DNA from: Prosapia bicincta
Taxonomy: Eukaryota; Arthropoda; Insecta; Hemiptera; Cercopidae
Direction: 5' to 3'
DNA: 64,000 nucleotides
Assembly: GCA_036971475.1 (NCBI GenBank)
Contig: JBAIZL010000002.1
Location: 22,565,067-22,629,066 of the forward strand
In this document: positions 22,482-35,240 of the stretch, in pieces
Layout: each line of letters opens with the position of its first letter
Numbering within the stretch: the first letter of the stretch is position 1
Notes under the pieces: generated by a model
Databases searched by the model: none
Seen by the model: only the letters and a program-made list of their open reading frames with translations
What the model was told of the DNA's origin: nothing
Made by a program: the position numbers and the translations under genes

Positions 22482-23487
22482 CATAAAGTACGAGGCTTTA
22501 GATTAAATTCAGTTAGTTGCTAAAATAAATCATCTGTAGAATTAAGCAAGGGAAGACACAAATAGTTTTTCTAGTGCGGACAAAGCAGGTACCATGTCAT
22601 TATCCTTTCCAGGAAAGGTATAAGTTGAGACCGGCAAATTGACAATAGAAGGTTCAAAGCTTGTTAAGATGAGAAATCCAGCGGCCGATATAGCCATGGG
22701 AAAATAACCGTGTACCGTTAGGTTTAGCTAATTGTAGAACTGTGGGAAACTTACAAAGAACGTATTGGGGGTAGTGGGAGAGATTAGATTTTTAATAAAA
22801 ACTAAATGATCAGAAGTTTAAAAGGAAGTTTGAGGAGAGTCTCAGGAGAGGCAGGCAGGTTGTTGGGGACCAGGACGGAAGTGTTGTAAAGGAAGAAATT
22901 GATTAAATGAAGTAAAGAGTTTTTTTTTGATGAGTAAATTTTAAAAGTGCGACGTAAAAGTTTTTTTTGAAATATAAAGTAAGTTTTTTTTGTGTCAAGT
23001 GTAAGCGCTGAAGTGATCAAAGCCAGGATTCCAGGGACTCTTCAAAACAATAAGTATATTTGAATATAAGTGTAGCCAACAGACATCTATCTTTTAGTTC
23101 CAAAACAAATTTTAATTTCATCAAAATTTATAAAAATTACTCTAGTTTCGCCATTTCTAATTTAAAAACAAAGTTCCCGTAATAGCGACCCCGAGAGCAA
23201 GAATAAAATTTTAATACTGTTTTTTTATGTTATTCTATTAGAAATCTAAAGCCTCAGAAGTCCACCTTTTATCAATGTAATTTTAGTTAAGATATCAAGC
23301 CTGTCACTGCACAATATTAATATAAATTTGGAATAATGTGTAGAGTTAATTGAAGAGAATAAATGCAAGTGATGTTTAAAAATTGATAAGATTGTTAATT
23401 CTTTTATAAACCTGAAGGTGTGACATTAATAGGTAAGTTAAATAAATAACATTTAAAAATATAATTTAATTATAACAAAAGTTAAGT

Positions 23488-23490
<3 letters not shown>
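22476..23490 (+). repeat. Family B unit 1 of a tandem dimer
   Basis: Begins TTATAACATAAAGTACGAGG and ends AACAAAAGTTAAGTTAT next to the second (TA)n tract. Shared blocks with unit 2 include CCGTAATAGCGACCC, CTTTATAAACCTGAAGGTGTG-like text and GTGTAGCCAACAGA. The two plus copies and the inverted copy at 1496-2508 match along their full length with frequent substitutions and small indels. I find no open frame of note. A 72-codon minus frame at 22802-23020 is not kept in the other copies. Confidence 0.85.

Positions 23491-23533
<43 letters not shown>
23491..23533. repeat. (TA)n microsatellite between family B units
   Basis: A TA tract of about 21 units separates the two family B units. It has the same position and phase as the outer tracts. 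Confidence 0.95.
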
Positions 23534-23540
<7 letters not shown>

Positions 23541-24548
23541 CATAACGTGTGAGGCTTTACAATAAAATTAGTTAATAGCTAAAATAATTATCTGTAGGAT
23601 TAGGCAAAGAAAGACATAGATAGTTTGGTAATGTGCCGACAAAGCAGATATCACTCCATTATTCTTTTCCAGGGAAGCTATAAACTGCGTCCGGGCAACC
23701 ATTGACAATAGAAAGGGTCCAAACTTATTAAGACGGGAAAATCCAGTGACCGATCGCCTGGGAAATAACTCGGTACCGTTAGATGGGCTAATTGTGGAAA
23801 CTGTGGGAAACTAAACAGAACATATAGATAGAGGGAGGAATAGGGATATCAATAAAAACTAAATGACCAGGAGAAGCTTTTAAGTTTTAAGGGAGCTCCA
23901 GAAGAGGGCAGACGGATTGGTGGGGACAAAGGATGGCAGTGTTGTGGAAGGAGTAAATTGTTACATTAAGTAAAGGGTTTTGTTTTTATAAGTAAATTTT
24001 AAAAAAGTGGGACGTAAAAGTTTTTTATTAAGTATTAAGAAAGTAAGTTTTTTTGTGTCAAGTGTAAAAGCAGAAGGTAACAAAGGTCAAGATTTCAGGA
24101 GCTCTACAAAACTATAAGTATTATTTGGATATAGGTGTAGCCAACAGAATCTATATTTTAGTAAAGTTCAGAACAAATTTAATTTAATTACAATTTATAA
24201 AAATTATTCTAGTTTCACCATTTCTAATTTAAGAAGCAAAGTTCCCGTAATAGCGACCCGAGAGCAACTATAAAATTTTAATACTGAATTTATTAACTTT
24301 GTTATGTTATTTTATTAGAAATCTAAAGCCTCAAAAGTCCACATTTTATAATTGTAATGTTATTTAAGATATCAATCCTGTTACTGCAAAATGTTAATAT
24401 AAATTTGGTATAATGTGTAAAGAAATAAATGCAAGTGAGGTTTAAAATTTATAAGATTGTTAATTCTTTATAAACCTGAAGGTGTGACATTAGATACGTA
24501 AGTTCAATAAATAACATAAAGTAACTTATAATTATAACAACAGTTAAG

Positions 24549-24553
<5 letters not shown>
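23534..24553 (+). repeat. Family B unit 2 of a tandem dimer
   Basis: Begins ATTATAACATAACGTGTGAGG and ends AACAGTTAAGTTATAA before the third TA tract. The period to unit 1 is about 1058 bp, including the TA tract. The internal layout matches unit 1. No coding capacity is visible. Confidence 0.85.
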
Positions 24554-24579
<26 letters not shown>

Positions 24580-24580
24580 T
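24554..24580. repeat. (TA)n microsatellite
   Basis: Right boundary of the family B dimer, about 13 TA units. Confidence 0.9.
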
Positions 24581-24639
24581 ACACTATATTTACACTAATT
24601 TAAAAATTAAATAAATAAATGTATAAACTGTTTTATGAA

Positions 24640-25062
24640 TAAGTATTATAGACAAAATCTTTTCAAATTCAATTCCTAGTTTGGTAACAAAGAAAAATTA
24701 TATTTTAGTTACTTATTAATAAATAATTACAATTAATATAAATAAAGTGACATAGACTATGCATTAAAGCTGTTCTACCACATAACCTATAACATAAAGG
24801 CAGCTGTTTTATAAAATCATATGTTATCGCTTATTTTAAGCCAAATGGGACGAAGTAACTATATTGCATAACTTGCGCCTTTCGTGAAATTTTTTTGTCC
24901 CATTTAGCAGTATAATTAATTCAATAAACCTAATTAATGAATTATTTTTTGAAAAAACTGTATTAATATAAAATGTCATCCACTAAAACTTTAAAACTAT
25001 GTATTTGCATTTGAGTGAATGAATAAAAAAGCACTTTATTAATAATTGAAATTTTGAACAAG

Positions 25063-25147
<85 letters not shown>

Positions 25148-25180
25148 AAAAGTGTGATGTAATAGAACGAATTGAATAAA
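24640..25180 (-). repeat. Family A copy with expanded (TA)n
   Basis: Minus-orientation copy. Plus-strand landmarks are TTGGTAACAAAGAAAAATTA, AAAGCTGTTCTACCACATAA, AAGGCAGCTGTTTTATAAAA, AAGCCAAATGGGACGAAGTA and GAACAAGATATATATA. It ends with AGAAAAGTGTGATGTAATAG. The internal TA site has grown to about 40 units (25064-25144). Confidence 0.8.
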
Positions 25181-25683
25181 ATCAACTTATCCGAACAAAC
25201 ACTGTTTTCCTGTTTCGTATTTCTACAGTACTTCAATCGTTTATGACGTCACGCGAGAAAGTCGGCCGCATGTTTTCTTCTCGTAAAACAATATCATCTC
25301 TGAAATTCCACCACATCGTAAATAGTTCTTTGCTCCCAAACTGTACAGTTGGGATAAAACTTTATGGCTGTCGGCCGTGTTAATAAAGAGATGGTAGGCA
25401 GTGTAGCGCGCCGTTATCCAGGACAAAGGACGAAGGATTTAGTGCGTTCATTGTCGTCAGGGATATTTAGCCAGGAATGCAAGGGTGGGCCCATTATCTA
25501 TCCCCGAGCCAGTCAATAATAATGTTTGCGTACTTGGGTTGTTAAAACCCAACGAAGAGGCGTTAATGGCGTCGGGTTACTCTTGGGAAATATACAGATT
25601 CTTATTACCCTAAATACAGTAGCTTTACTTCTTTTAGTATCACCTGGCAAAACAACCACTACTTACTGAGATTTTTCCGCAGA
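25181..25683. other. Unassigned unique DNA
   Basis: The segment has moderate GC and includes GTTATCCAGGACAAAGGACG and GGGATATTTAGCCAGGAATG. No gene is recognised. The short minus frame at 25241-25426 has no known motif. Confidence 0.4.
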
Positions 25684-26330
25684 CGCGTTTCGCACTAGGT
25701 CAGTGCATTGTTCAATGCTGTGAGTCACAGACAAGACTGTTGCTCATGTATAGTGTATTATTGTGAGTTTTTGGTGTTTTGGTGATCTGCGGTGTGTTAT
25801 TGTTCATAGAGTAGTATGTGTTGAAATATAGTATTAGATTGTGGGAGTGTTTTATCGTTTAGAATGTGTTGTGGATGGTTTATGTGGTGTTTGTATATAT
25901 CGTAGTTTTCTGTTGTGTTTAGTTTATTGCTTTTTTATGTAATGAAGGATTTTTAGATTAGTGTCTATGTTGGTGTATGTGTGTAGTGTGGTTCTGTATG
26001 TGTATGGTGAGATTTGATTTGGGTTTCTGTTTGTTTATGTCTATTGTGTGTTCCTTGTATCATGTGGTAAAGTTTCTTACTGTTTTACCTATGTAAAAGC
26101 TGGGGCAGTCCATGTGATCTTGTATACTCCTGCCCTGTCCTGTTTGTTGTGGTTTGTTTTTGTACTGTGTAGGTGTTTTTTAGTTGTTTTATATGTTTTT
26201 ATGGCTACTTTGTATTTAAGTTTATGGAATGAGGAAGCTATTTTTTGTGATATGTTAATGTTACGTATTTTTGTATTTGTGTTATTGATGTTTTTGCTGT
26301 GTTATGTGTGTTGTTTTTTACACATAATGT
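25684..26330 (-). pseudogene. Penelope-like element, decayed GIY-YIG endonuclease end
   Basis: On the minus strand a frame open from about 26301 to 26113 reads KIASSFHKLKYKVAIKT, a short basic linker, then GVYKIT (codons at 26113-26130). After a one-base shift it continues DCPSFYIGKTVRNF (FYIGKT at 26081-26098). Further on it reads YKEHTIDINKQKPKSNL, broken by several stops. The order of linker, GVY, Cys-rich turn, YIG and YKEH fits the GIY-YIG nuclease at the C-terminus of Penelope-like retroelements. At least one frameshift and several stops make it inactive. No reverse transcriptase domain is visible upstream, so the copy is 5'-truncated. On the same strand, just downstream, a GCAC/GTGC hairpin precedes GAAACGCGTCTG (about 25684-25700), linking this family to the hammerhead-like motif. 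Confidence 0.85.
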
Positions 26331-27104
26331 TATCTATCATGTTGTGTTTGTATCCGTTTCTATAGGCTATGTATTTTATTGTACTATATTGTCCTCATTG
26401 TTCATGGGTATGTTAATTAGTAGTTACAACAGATTACTTAAAGCAGTAATTTTAAATATTATTCTTTTGCCGTGAGTTGTGTATTACGGCTCAAAGTACT
26501 TATATAGGCTGGTAGGGATACGTAGGGTTAAAATAGGGACGTTGTGCTCTTACTGCTTGTATAAATACTCCTATCCTTAAGGTGAGTCTGTTTTCCTTCG
26601 TGGATTTCCTCCGGATATAAAACTATTTCTGTTTACACGCAGTTATTGTCACTTCCACATTGCTCCTTACTGAGTTATAAAGGACTGCAAATGGGACTCC
26701 CCACATCTGACGGTTAGATAGCTTTTATTAACTCTAACACGTTTAACCTGCAAGTTTTAAAGATCATTTTCATATTAAACGTTTACCTTTCCTTCACTAT
26801 TTAATACACGTATTATTTCCACTGCCCGAGTCACTAAGCTAACACTTTTACTTTATTTGGCTAGTTGTGGTCACCATAATCTTTTAGAAGAAAAACCACG
26901 AATATCGATTTATTAAAATAATTAAAAATATTTCTTGTGGATAAATTTAAAATACGGGCAATTTTATAACATTTAATGGCACGTTTAAAGGCCCTACTAT
27001 ACATCAAACCAGTGTATGGCGATGATAATGATAGATCCAACCAATATGTGGTCTACTCTCAGCCTCGTCTCTACCGTATTGTGAAAAGCAGTTATGTATC
27101 CACA
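26331..27104. other. Unassigned unique DNA left of the 125-bp satellite
   Basis: I see no gene. Composition is mixed and there is no array until about 27105. Confidence 0.45.
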
Positions 27105-30100
27105 GCTCATTCAATGATGCTGAATAGATGTCTAAGTAGTATGTCATGAATTCAGCTACGTGTCGTGCAGTACCCCACAACCGGTATGCCGCTTTCACTC
27201 ATTCCGATCGAGGCGAAGATCAATCTTAGCACAATGATGCTGAATAGATGTCCAAGTAGTAGCCTATGTCATGAATTCAGCTACGTGTCGTGCAGTACCC
27301 CACAACCGGTATGCCGCTTTCACTCATTCCGATCGAGGCGAAGATCAATCTTAGCACAATGATGCTGAATAGATGTCCAAGTAGTAGGCTATGTCATGAA
27401 TTCGGCTACCGGTCGTGCAGTACCCCACAACCGGTATACCGCTTTCACTCATTCCGATCGAGGCGAAGATCAATCTTAGCATAATGATGCTGAATATATG
27501 TCCAAGTAGTAGGCTATTTTATGAATTTGGCTACCTGTCGTGCAGTACCCCATAGTCGGTATGCCGCTTTCACCCATTCCAATTGAGGCGAAGATCAATC
27601 TTAGCATAATGATGCTGAATATATGTCCAAGTAGTAGGCTATGTCATGAATTTGGCTACCTGTCGTGCAGTACCCCATAGTCGGTATGCCGCTTTCACCC
27701 ATTCCAATTGAGGCGAAGATCAATCTTAGCATAATGATGCTGAATATATGTCCAAGTAGTAGGCTATGTCATGAATTTGGCTACTTGTCGTGCAGTACCC
27801 CATTGTCGGTATGACGCTTTCACTCATTCCGATCGAGGCAAAGATCAACCTTCACACAATGATGGCGGAATAGATGACCAAGTAGTAGGCTATGTCGTGA
27901 ATTCAGCTACCTGTCGTGCAGTATCCCCTAGTCGGTATTCCGCTTTCACCCATTCCGATCGAGGCGAAGATCAATCTTAGCATAGTAATGCTGAATAGAT
28001 GTCGAAGTAGTAGGCTATGTCATGAATTCGGCTACCTATCGTGCAGTACCCCATAGTCGGTATAACGCTTTCACCCATTCCGATCAAAGCGAAGATCAAT
28101 CTTAGCATAGTAATGCTGAATAGATGTCGAAGTAGTAGGCTATGTCATGAATTCGGCTACCTGTCGTGCAGTACCCCATAGTCGGTATGCCGCTTTCACC
28201 CATTCCGATCGAGGCGAAGATCAATCTTAGCATAGTAATGCTGAATAGATGTCGAAGTAGTAGGCTATGTCATGAATTCGGCTACCTGTCGTGCTGTACC
28301 CCATAGTCGGTATAACGCTTTCACCCATTCCGATCGAGGCGAAGATCAATCTTAGCATAATGATGCTGAATATATGTCCAAGTAGTAAGCTATGTCATGA
28401 ATTTGGCTACTTGTCGTGCAGTACCCCACAACCGGTATGACGCTTTCACTCATTCCGATCGAGGCGAAGATCAACCTTCACACAATGATGGCGGAATAGA
28501 TGACCAAGTAGTAGTCTATGTCGTGAATTCAGCTACCTGTCGTGCAGTATCCCCTAGTCGGTATTCCGCTTTCACCCATTCCGATCGAGACGAAGATCAA
28601 TCTTAGCATAGTAATGCTGAATAGATGTCGAAGTAGTAGGCTATGTCATGAATTCGGCTACCTGTCGTGCAGTACCCCATAGTCGGTATGCCGCTTTCAC
28701 CCATTCCGATCGAGGCGAAGATCAATCTTAGCATAGTAATGCTGAATAGATGCCGAAGTAGTAGGCTATGTCATGAATTCGGCTACCTGTCGTGCAGTAC
28801 CCCATAGTCGGTATAACGCTTTCACCCATTCCGATCAAAGCGAAGATCAATCTTAGCATAGTAATGCTGAATAGATGTCGAAGTAGTAGGCTATGTCATG
28901 AATTCGGCTACCTGTCGTGCAGTACCCCATAGTCGGTATGCCGCTTTCACCCATTCCGATCGAGGCGAAGATCAATCTTAGCATAGTAATGCTGAATAGA
29001 TGTCGAAGTAGTAGGCTATGTCATGAATTCAGTTACCTGTCGTGCAGTACCCCACAGTCGGTATGCCGCTTTCACTCATTCCGATCGAGGCGAAGATCAA
29101 CCTTTACACAATGATTGCGTAATAGATGTCCAAGTAGTAGGCTATGTCGTGAATTCAGCTACCTGTCGTGCAGTACCCCATTGACGGTATGCCGCTTTCA
29201 CCCATTCCGATCGAGGCAAAGATCAACTTTAGCACATTGATGCTGAATAGATGTCCACGTAGTAGTCTATGTCATGAATTCAGTTACCTGTCGTGCAGTA
29301 CCCCATAGTCGGTATGCCGCTTTCACCCATTCCGATCGAGGCAAAGATCAACTTTAGCACATTGATGCTGAATAGATGTCCACGTAGTAGGTTATGTCAT
29401 GAATTCAGTTACCTGTCGTGCAGTACCCCATAGTCGGTATAACATTTCACCCATTCCGATCAAAGCGAAGATCAATCTTAGCATAATGATGTGGAGTATA
29501 TGTCCAAGTAGTAGGCTATGTCATGAATTCAGTTACCTGTCGTGCAGTACCACATAGTCCGTATGCCGCTTTCACCCATTCCGATCAAAGCGAAGATCAA
29601 CTTTAGCACATTGATGCTGAATAGATGTCCACGTAGTAGTCTATGTCATGAATTCAGTTACCTGTCGTGCAGTACCCCATAGTCCGTATGCCGCTTTCAC
29701 CCATTCCGATCGAGGCGAAGATCAACTTTAGCACATTGATGCTGAATAGATGTCCACGTAGTAGTCTATGTCATGAATTCAGTTACCTGTCGTGCAGTAC
29801 CCCACAGTCGGTATGCCGCTTTCACCCATTCCGATCGAGGCAAAGATCAACTTTAGCACATTGATGCTGAATAGATGTCCACGTAGTAGGCTATGTCATG
29901 AATTCAGTTACCTGTCGTGCAGTACCCCATAGTCGGTATGCCGCTTTCACCCATTCTGATCGAGGCAAAGATCAACTTTAGCACATTGATGCTGAATAGA
30001 TGTCCAAGTAGTAGTCTATGTCATGAATTCAGTTACTTGTCGTGCAGTACCCCATAGTCGGTATGCCGCTTTCACCCATTCTGATCGAGGCAAAGATCAA

Positions 30101-33100
30101 CTTTAGCACATTGATGCTGAATAGATGTCGAAGTAGTAGTCTATGTCATGAATTCAGTTACCTGTCGTGCAGTATCCCATAGTCGGTTTGCCGCTTTCAC
30201 CCATTCCGATCGAGGCAAAGATCAACTTTAGCAAATTGATGCTGAATAGATGTCCAAGTAGTAGTCTATGTCATGAATTCAGTTACCTGTCGTGCAGTAC
30301 CCCATAGTCGGTATGCCGCTTCACCCATTCTGATCGAGGCAAAGATCAACTTTAGCACATTGATGCTGAATAGATGTCCACGTAGTAGTCTATGTCATGA
30401 ATTCAGTTACCTGTCGTGCAGTACCCCATAGTCCGTATGCCGCTTTCACCCATTCCGATCGAGGCGAAGATCAACTTTAGCACATTGATGCTGAATAGAT
30501 GTCCACGTAGTAGTCTATGTCATGAATTCAGTTACCTGTCGTGCAGTACCCCACAGTCGGTATGCCGCTTTCACCCATTCCGATCGAGGCAAAGATCAAC
30601 TTTAGCACATTGATGCTGAATAGATGTCCACGTAGTAGGCTATGTCATGAATTCAGTTACCTGTCGTGCAGTACCCCATAGTCGGTATGCCGCTTTCACC
30701 CATTCTGATCGAGGCAAAGATCAACTTTAGCACATTGATGCTGAATAGATGTCCAAGTAGTAGTCTATGTCATGAATTCAGTTACTTGTCGTGCAGTACC
30801 CCATAGTCGGTATGCCGCTTTCACCCATTCTGATCGAGGCAAAGATCAACTTTAGCACATTGATGCTGAATAGATGTCCAAGTAGTAGTCTATGTCATGA
30901 ATTCAGTTACTTGTCGTGCAGTACCCCATAGTCGGTATGCCGCTTTCACCCATTCTGATCGAGGCAAAGATCAACTTTAGCACATTGATGCTGAATAGAT
31001 GTCGAAGTAGTAGTCTATGTCATGAATTCAGTTACCTGTCGTGCAGTACCCCATAGTCGGTATGCCGCTTTCACCCATTCCAATTGAGGCGAAGATCAAT
31101 CTTAGCATAATGATGCTGAATATATGTCCAAGAAGTAGGCTATATCATGAATTTGGCTACTTGTCGTGCAGTACCCCACAACCGGTATGCCGCTTTCACT
31201 CATTCCGATCGAGGCGAAGATCAACCTTCACACAATGATGGCGGAATAGATGTCCAAGTAGTAGGCTATGTCGTGAATTCAGCTACCTGTCGTGCAGTAT
31301 CCCCAAGTCGGTATTCCGCTTTTAGCCATTCCGATCGAGGCGAAGATCAATCTTAGCATAATGATGCTGTATAGATGACCAGGTAGTAGGCTATGTCATG
31401 AATTCAGCTACCTGTCGTGCAGTACCCCACAGTCAGTATGCCGCTTTCACTCATTCCGATCGAGGCGAATATCAACCTTTACACAATGATTGCGTAATAG
31501 ATGTCCAATTAGTAGGCTATGTCGTGAATTCAGCTACCTGTCGTGCAGTACCCCATTGTCGATATGCCGCTTTCACCCATTCCGATCGAGGCAAAGATCA
31601 ACTTTAGCACATTGATGCTGAATAGATGTCCACGTAGTAGTCTATGTCATGAATTCAGTTACCTGTCGTGCAGTACCCCATAGTCGGTATGCCGCTTTCA
31701 CCCATTCCGATCAAAGTGAAGATCAACTTTAGCACATTGATGCTGAATAGATGTCCACGTAGTAGGCTATGTCATGAATTCAGTTACCTGTCGTGCAGTA
31801 CCCCCTAGTCGGTATGCCGCTTTCACCCATTCCGATCAAAGCGAAGATCAACTTTAGCACATTGATGCTGAATAGATGTCCACGTAGTAGGCTATGTCAT
31901 GAATTCCGTTACCTGTCGTGCAGTACCCCATAGTCGGTATGCCGCTTTCACCCATTCCGATCAAAGCGAAGATCAACTTTAGCACATTGATGCTGAATAG
32001 ATGTCCACGTAGTAGGCTATGTCATGAATTCAGTTACCTGTCGTGCAGTACCCCATAGTCGGTATGCCGCTTTCACCCATTCCGATCAAAGCGAAGATCA
32101 ACTTTAGCACATTGATGCTGAATAGATGTCCACGTAGTAGGCTATGTCATGAATTCAGTTACCTGTCGTGCAGTACCCCATAGTCGGTATGCCGCTTTCA
32201 CCCATTCCGATCAAAGCGAAGATCAACTTTAGCACATTGATGCTGAATAGATGTCCACGTAGTAGGCTATGTCATGAATTCAGTTACCTGTCGTGCAGTA
32301 CCCCATAGTCGGTATAACGCTTTCACCCATTCCGATCAAAGCGAAGATCAATCTTAGCACATTGATGTTGAATAGATGTCCACGTAGTAGTCTATGTCAT
32401 ATAATTCAGTTACATGTCGTGCAGTACCCCATAGTCGGTATGCCGCTTTCACCCATTCCGATCAAAGCGAAGATCAACTTTAGCACATTGATGCTGAATA
32501 GATGTCCACGTAGTAGGCTATGTCATGAATTCAGTTACCTGTCGTGCAGTACCCCATAGTCGGTATAACGCTTTCACCCATTCCGATCAAAGCGAAGATC
32601 AATCTTAGCACATTGATGCTGAATAGATGTCCACGTAGTAGTCTATGTCATATAATTCAGTTACATGTCGTGCAGTACCCCATAGTCGGTATGCCGCTTT
32701 CACCCATTCCGATCGAGGCAAAGATCAACTTTAGCACATTGATGCTGAATAGATGTCCAAGTAGTAGTCTATGTCATGAATTCAGTTACCTGTCGTGCAG
32801 TACCCCATAGTCGGTATGCCGCTTTCACCCATTCCGATCAAAGCGAAGATCAACTTTAGCACATTGATGCTGAATAGATGTCCACGTAGTAGTCTATGTC
32901 ATGAATTCAGTTACCTGTCGTGCAGTACCCCATAGTCGGTATGCCGCTTTCACCCATTCCGATCAAAGCGAAGATCAACTTTAGCACATTGATGCTGAAT
33001 AGATGTCCACGTAGTAGGCTATGTCATGAATTCAGTTACCTGTCGTGCAGTACCCCATAGTCGGTATGCCGCTTTCACCCATTCCGATCAAAGCGAAGAT

Positions 33101-33630
33101 CAACTTTAGCACATTGATGCTGAATAGATGTCCACGTAGTAGGCTATGTCATGAATTCAGTTACCTGTCGTGCAGTACCCCATAGTCGGTATAACGCTTT
33201 CACCCATTCCGATCGAGGCGAAGATCAATCTTAGCATAATGATGCTGAATAGATGTCCAAGTAGTAGGCTATGTTATGAATTCGGCTACCTGTCGTACAG
33301 TACCCCATAGTCGGTATGCCGCTTTCACCCATTCCGATCGAGGCAAAGATCAACTTTAGCACAATGATGCTGAATAGATGTCCAAGTAGTAGGCTATGTC
33401 ATGCATTCAGCTACCTGTCGTGCAGTACCCCACAGTCGGTATGCCGCTTTCACCCATTCCGATCGAGGCGAATATCAATCTTAGCATAATGATGCTGAAT
33501 AGATGTCCAAGTAGTAGGCTATGTTATGAATTCAGCTACGTGTCGTGTAGTACCCCACAGTCGGTATACCGCTTTCACTCATTCCGATCGTGGCGAAGAT
33601 CAACCTTTACACAATGATGGCTTGATAGAT
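27105..33630 (+). repeat. 125-bp satellite, about 52 copies
   Basis: This is the largest array in the window. Every unit carries a GTCATGAATTC (EcoRI) block, CTGTCGTGCAGTACCCCA, a CGGTATGCCGCTTTCACCCA-type block, TTCCGATCGAGGC or TTCCGATCAAAGC, GAAGATCAA, and TGCTGAATAGATGTCC. The period is 125 bp with occasional one-base shifts. Two main forms exist. One, common to the left of about 29.2 kb, reads CTTAGCATAATGATG or CATAGTAATG. The other, common to the right, reads CTTTAGCACATTGATG with CCACGTAGTAG. Longer duplications cover several units. The many 60-90 codon frames inside it are repeat artefacts. Confidence 0.97.
29600..30860 (+). repeat. Higher-order duplication within the 125-bp satellite
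   Basis: A block from about 29600 to 30110 recurs near-identically at about 30350-30860, a shift of 749 bp or six units less one base. Diagnostic variants such as CCATAGTCCGTATGCC, then CCCCACAGTCGGTATG, then CCCATTCTGATCGAGGC recur in the same order. Another shift of about 626 bp joins 27771-27980 to 28397-28606. A shift of 251 bp joins 32293-32559 to 32544-32810. Confidence 0.85.
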
Positions 33631-34799
33631 CCACCCTATCTGTCGCAGATACATCTTCCTCCTTGTACCTAATACTCCTTTTTATTGCGTTCTTCCAGGG
33701 ACCTACCACATTCTTTCTTCATTCCTTCATACCAGAAGAATGCCCAGATATTATCCATGCACCGTAGCTTTCTATTCCACTTTCTAAACGAGAGTCTTTA
33801 AAATTTTGGCGTTACTAAATCGTTGAATATGTTTAGACAGTCACTTAACCTGTAGGTTTGCAATAGTCTTGAATGTATCTGTTATACCTCCACTGGTTCA
33901 TACAGCTCATGGTCGTGACTTTTCCACGGGTAGTGGCACCATGGGGCTGACGATAGTCACCCGAGCGGGAGTAACGTGATTGAGGTTATGTAGGGATAAT
34001 GGTTGCATATGATGTGGATTCTCCACATAAGGATTTATCTTTACGTTCCTCGTCGCCACTCTTCTTTTACACCTTCTTTTTTTCGCCTACATTTTCACAT
34101 AACACAACCTAATGTCACTGTAACCGAAGATGATTTCAATTAACATTCTTCGGATGAGAGCGAATAACTTATTAAATATTAAAATTAAATATTGAATAAT
34201 TAATTATTACTAAATTCTAAGCAAATACTACTGTAGGTTTTTAATGTAAGTAAACTGGTGGTACATTTGGCGATAAGGTTTTATCGATTTTCAAGACATT
34301 TATTACGCGTATAAATTCATGTTATTGTTTTGTTTCTAATATTAGAGAATTTTTTACATTTTAAAAATCTTATGTAAATGACTTTATGCAAAGTTAAATG
34401 ACCTTGAAACAATAAACACAGTTAATTTACATGCCCGCTTACTGTACAGTGGATGATAAGAACCGTTATTTACAGCATTAATTACGCAAATTCCGTTTGC
34501 ATTTTCTGCGGTAGAATTGTGAAAGCTTTTTACGGCACCTGAAGGATTCACAAGGCAAACATTGAAAGGACAGTGTCCTGGCTGAAGGATATTTACAGCC
34601 TGGTTAAGGCCCGAGTGGCGTAAATCTCGTGCACAACCCGGGGTGCAGTTTACGGGCTATAAATCCCGCGCCCTTAAGTGTTGTGCCAAATTACTCAAAG
34701 TACGTCTTGCAAAGATCGCGCTATTCTAAGGTGTGCCATAAAGGGAGTAATACCAGTTGGACGAATAAAGATAGGAAACGTAATAGCATATTAATAAAA
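33631..34799. other. Unassigned unique DNA
   Basis: Sequence of mixed composition with no gene recognised. About 34420-34760 looks like a non-repetitive island of moderate GC. Confidence 0.4.
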
Positions 34800-35240
34800 C
34801 AAGTTATATAAACAAAATTTTAAAAACTCATTTACTACTCAAATCAACAAAGTAAATATTTATTTTAGTTACTTTTTATTAAATAATTAAAGTTAATATA
34901 AATAAAGTGACATAACAGCGTTAAAGCATTTATACCACATAACATAAAATCAGCTGTTTTATGAAATAATATGACTGATTTTAAGCCAAACTGGAAGAAA
35001 AAACTATATTGCATAGCTTGTCCCTTTTGTGAAACGTTTTTTTCTCCGATATAAAACTCAAATTTAAAAAAATTAATGAATTAATATTTAAAAAATTTGT
35101 ATTAATATCAATTTTCATCTGCTACAAGATTTAAAACATGTATTTTAATTTGAGTGGATGAATGAAACTTGTTTTATTAACCATTGAAAATGTGGACAAG
35201 ATATATATAAAGAGAGTGTGTAAAGAAACAAGCTTAATGT
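34800..35240 (-). repeat. Family A copy
   Basis: Plus-strand landmarks are AATCAACAAAGTAAATATTT, AAATCAGCTGTTTTATGAAA, TTTAAGCCAAACTGGAAGAA, TTGAGTGGATGAATGAAACT and GACAAGATATATATAAAGAG followed by AGTGTGTAAAGA. The TA site is short here. One of the two CAGCTGTT blocks has decayed to AAAGCATTTATACC. Confidence 0.75.

Noticed and set aside
27165..33617. Family of small related proteins of 65-88 residues
   Set aside because: They are translations of the 125-bp satellite, whose one-base shifts change the frame from unit to unit.
27105..33630. CRISPR-like array
   Set aside because: The repeats are contiguous 125-bp satellite units with no unique spacers, in eukaryotic DNA.
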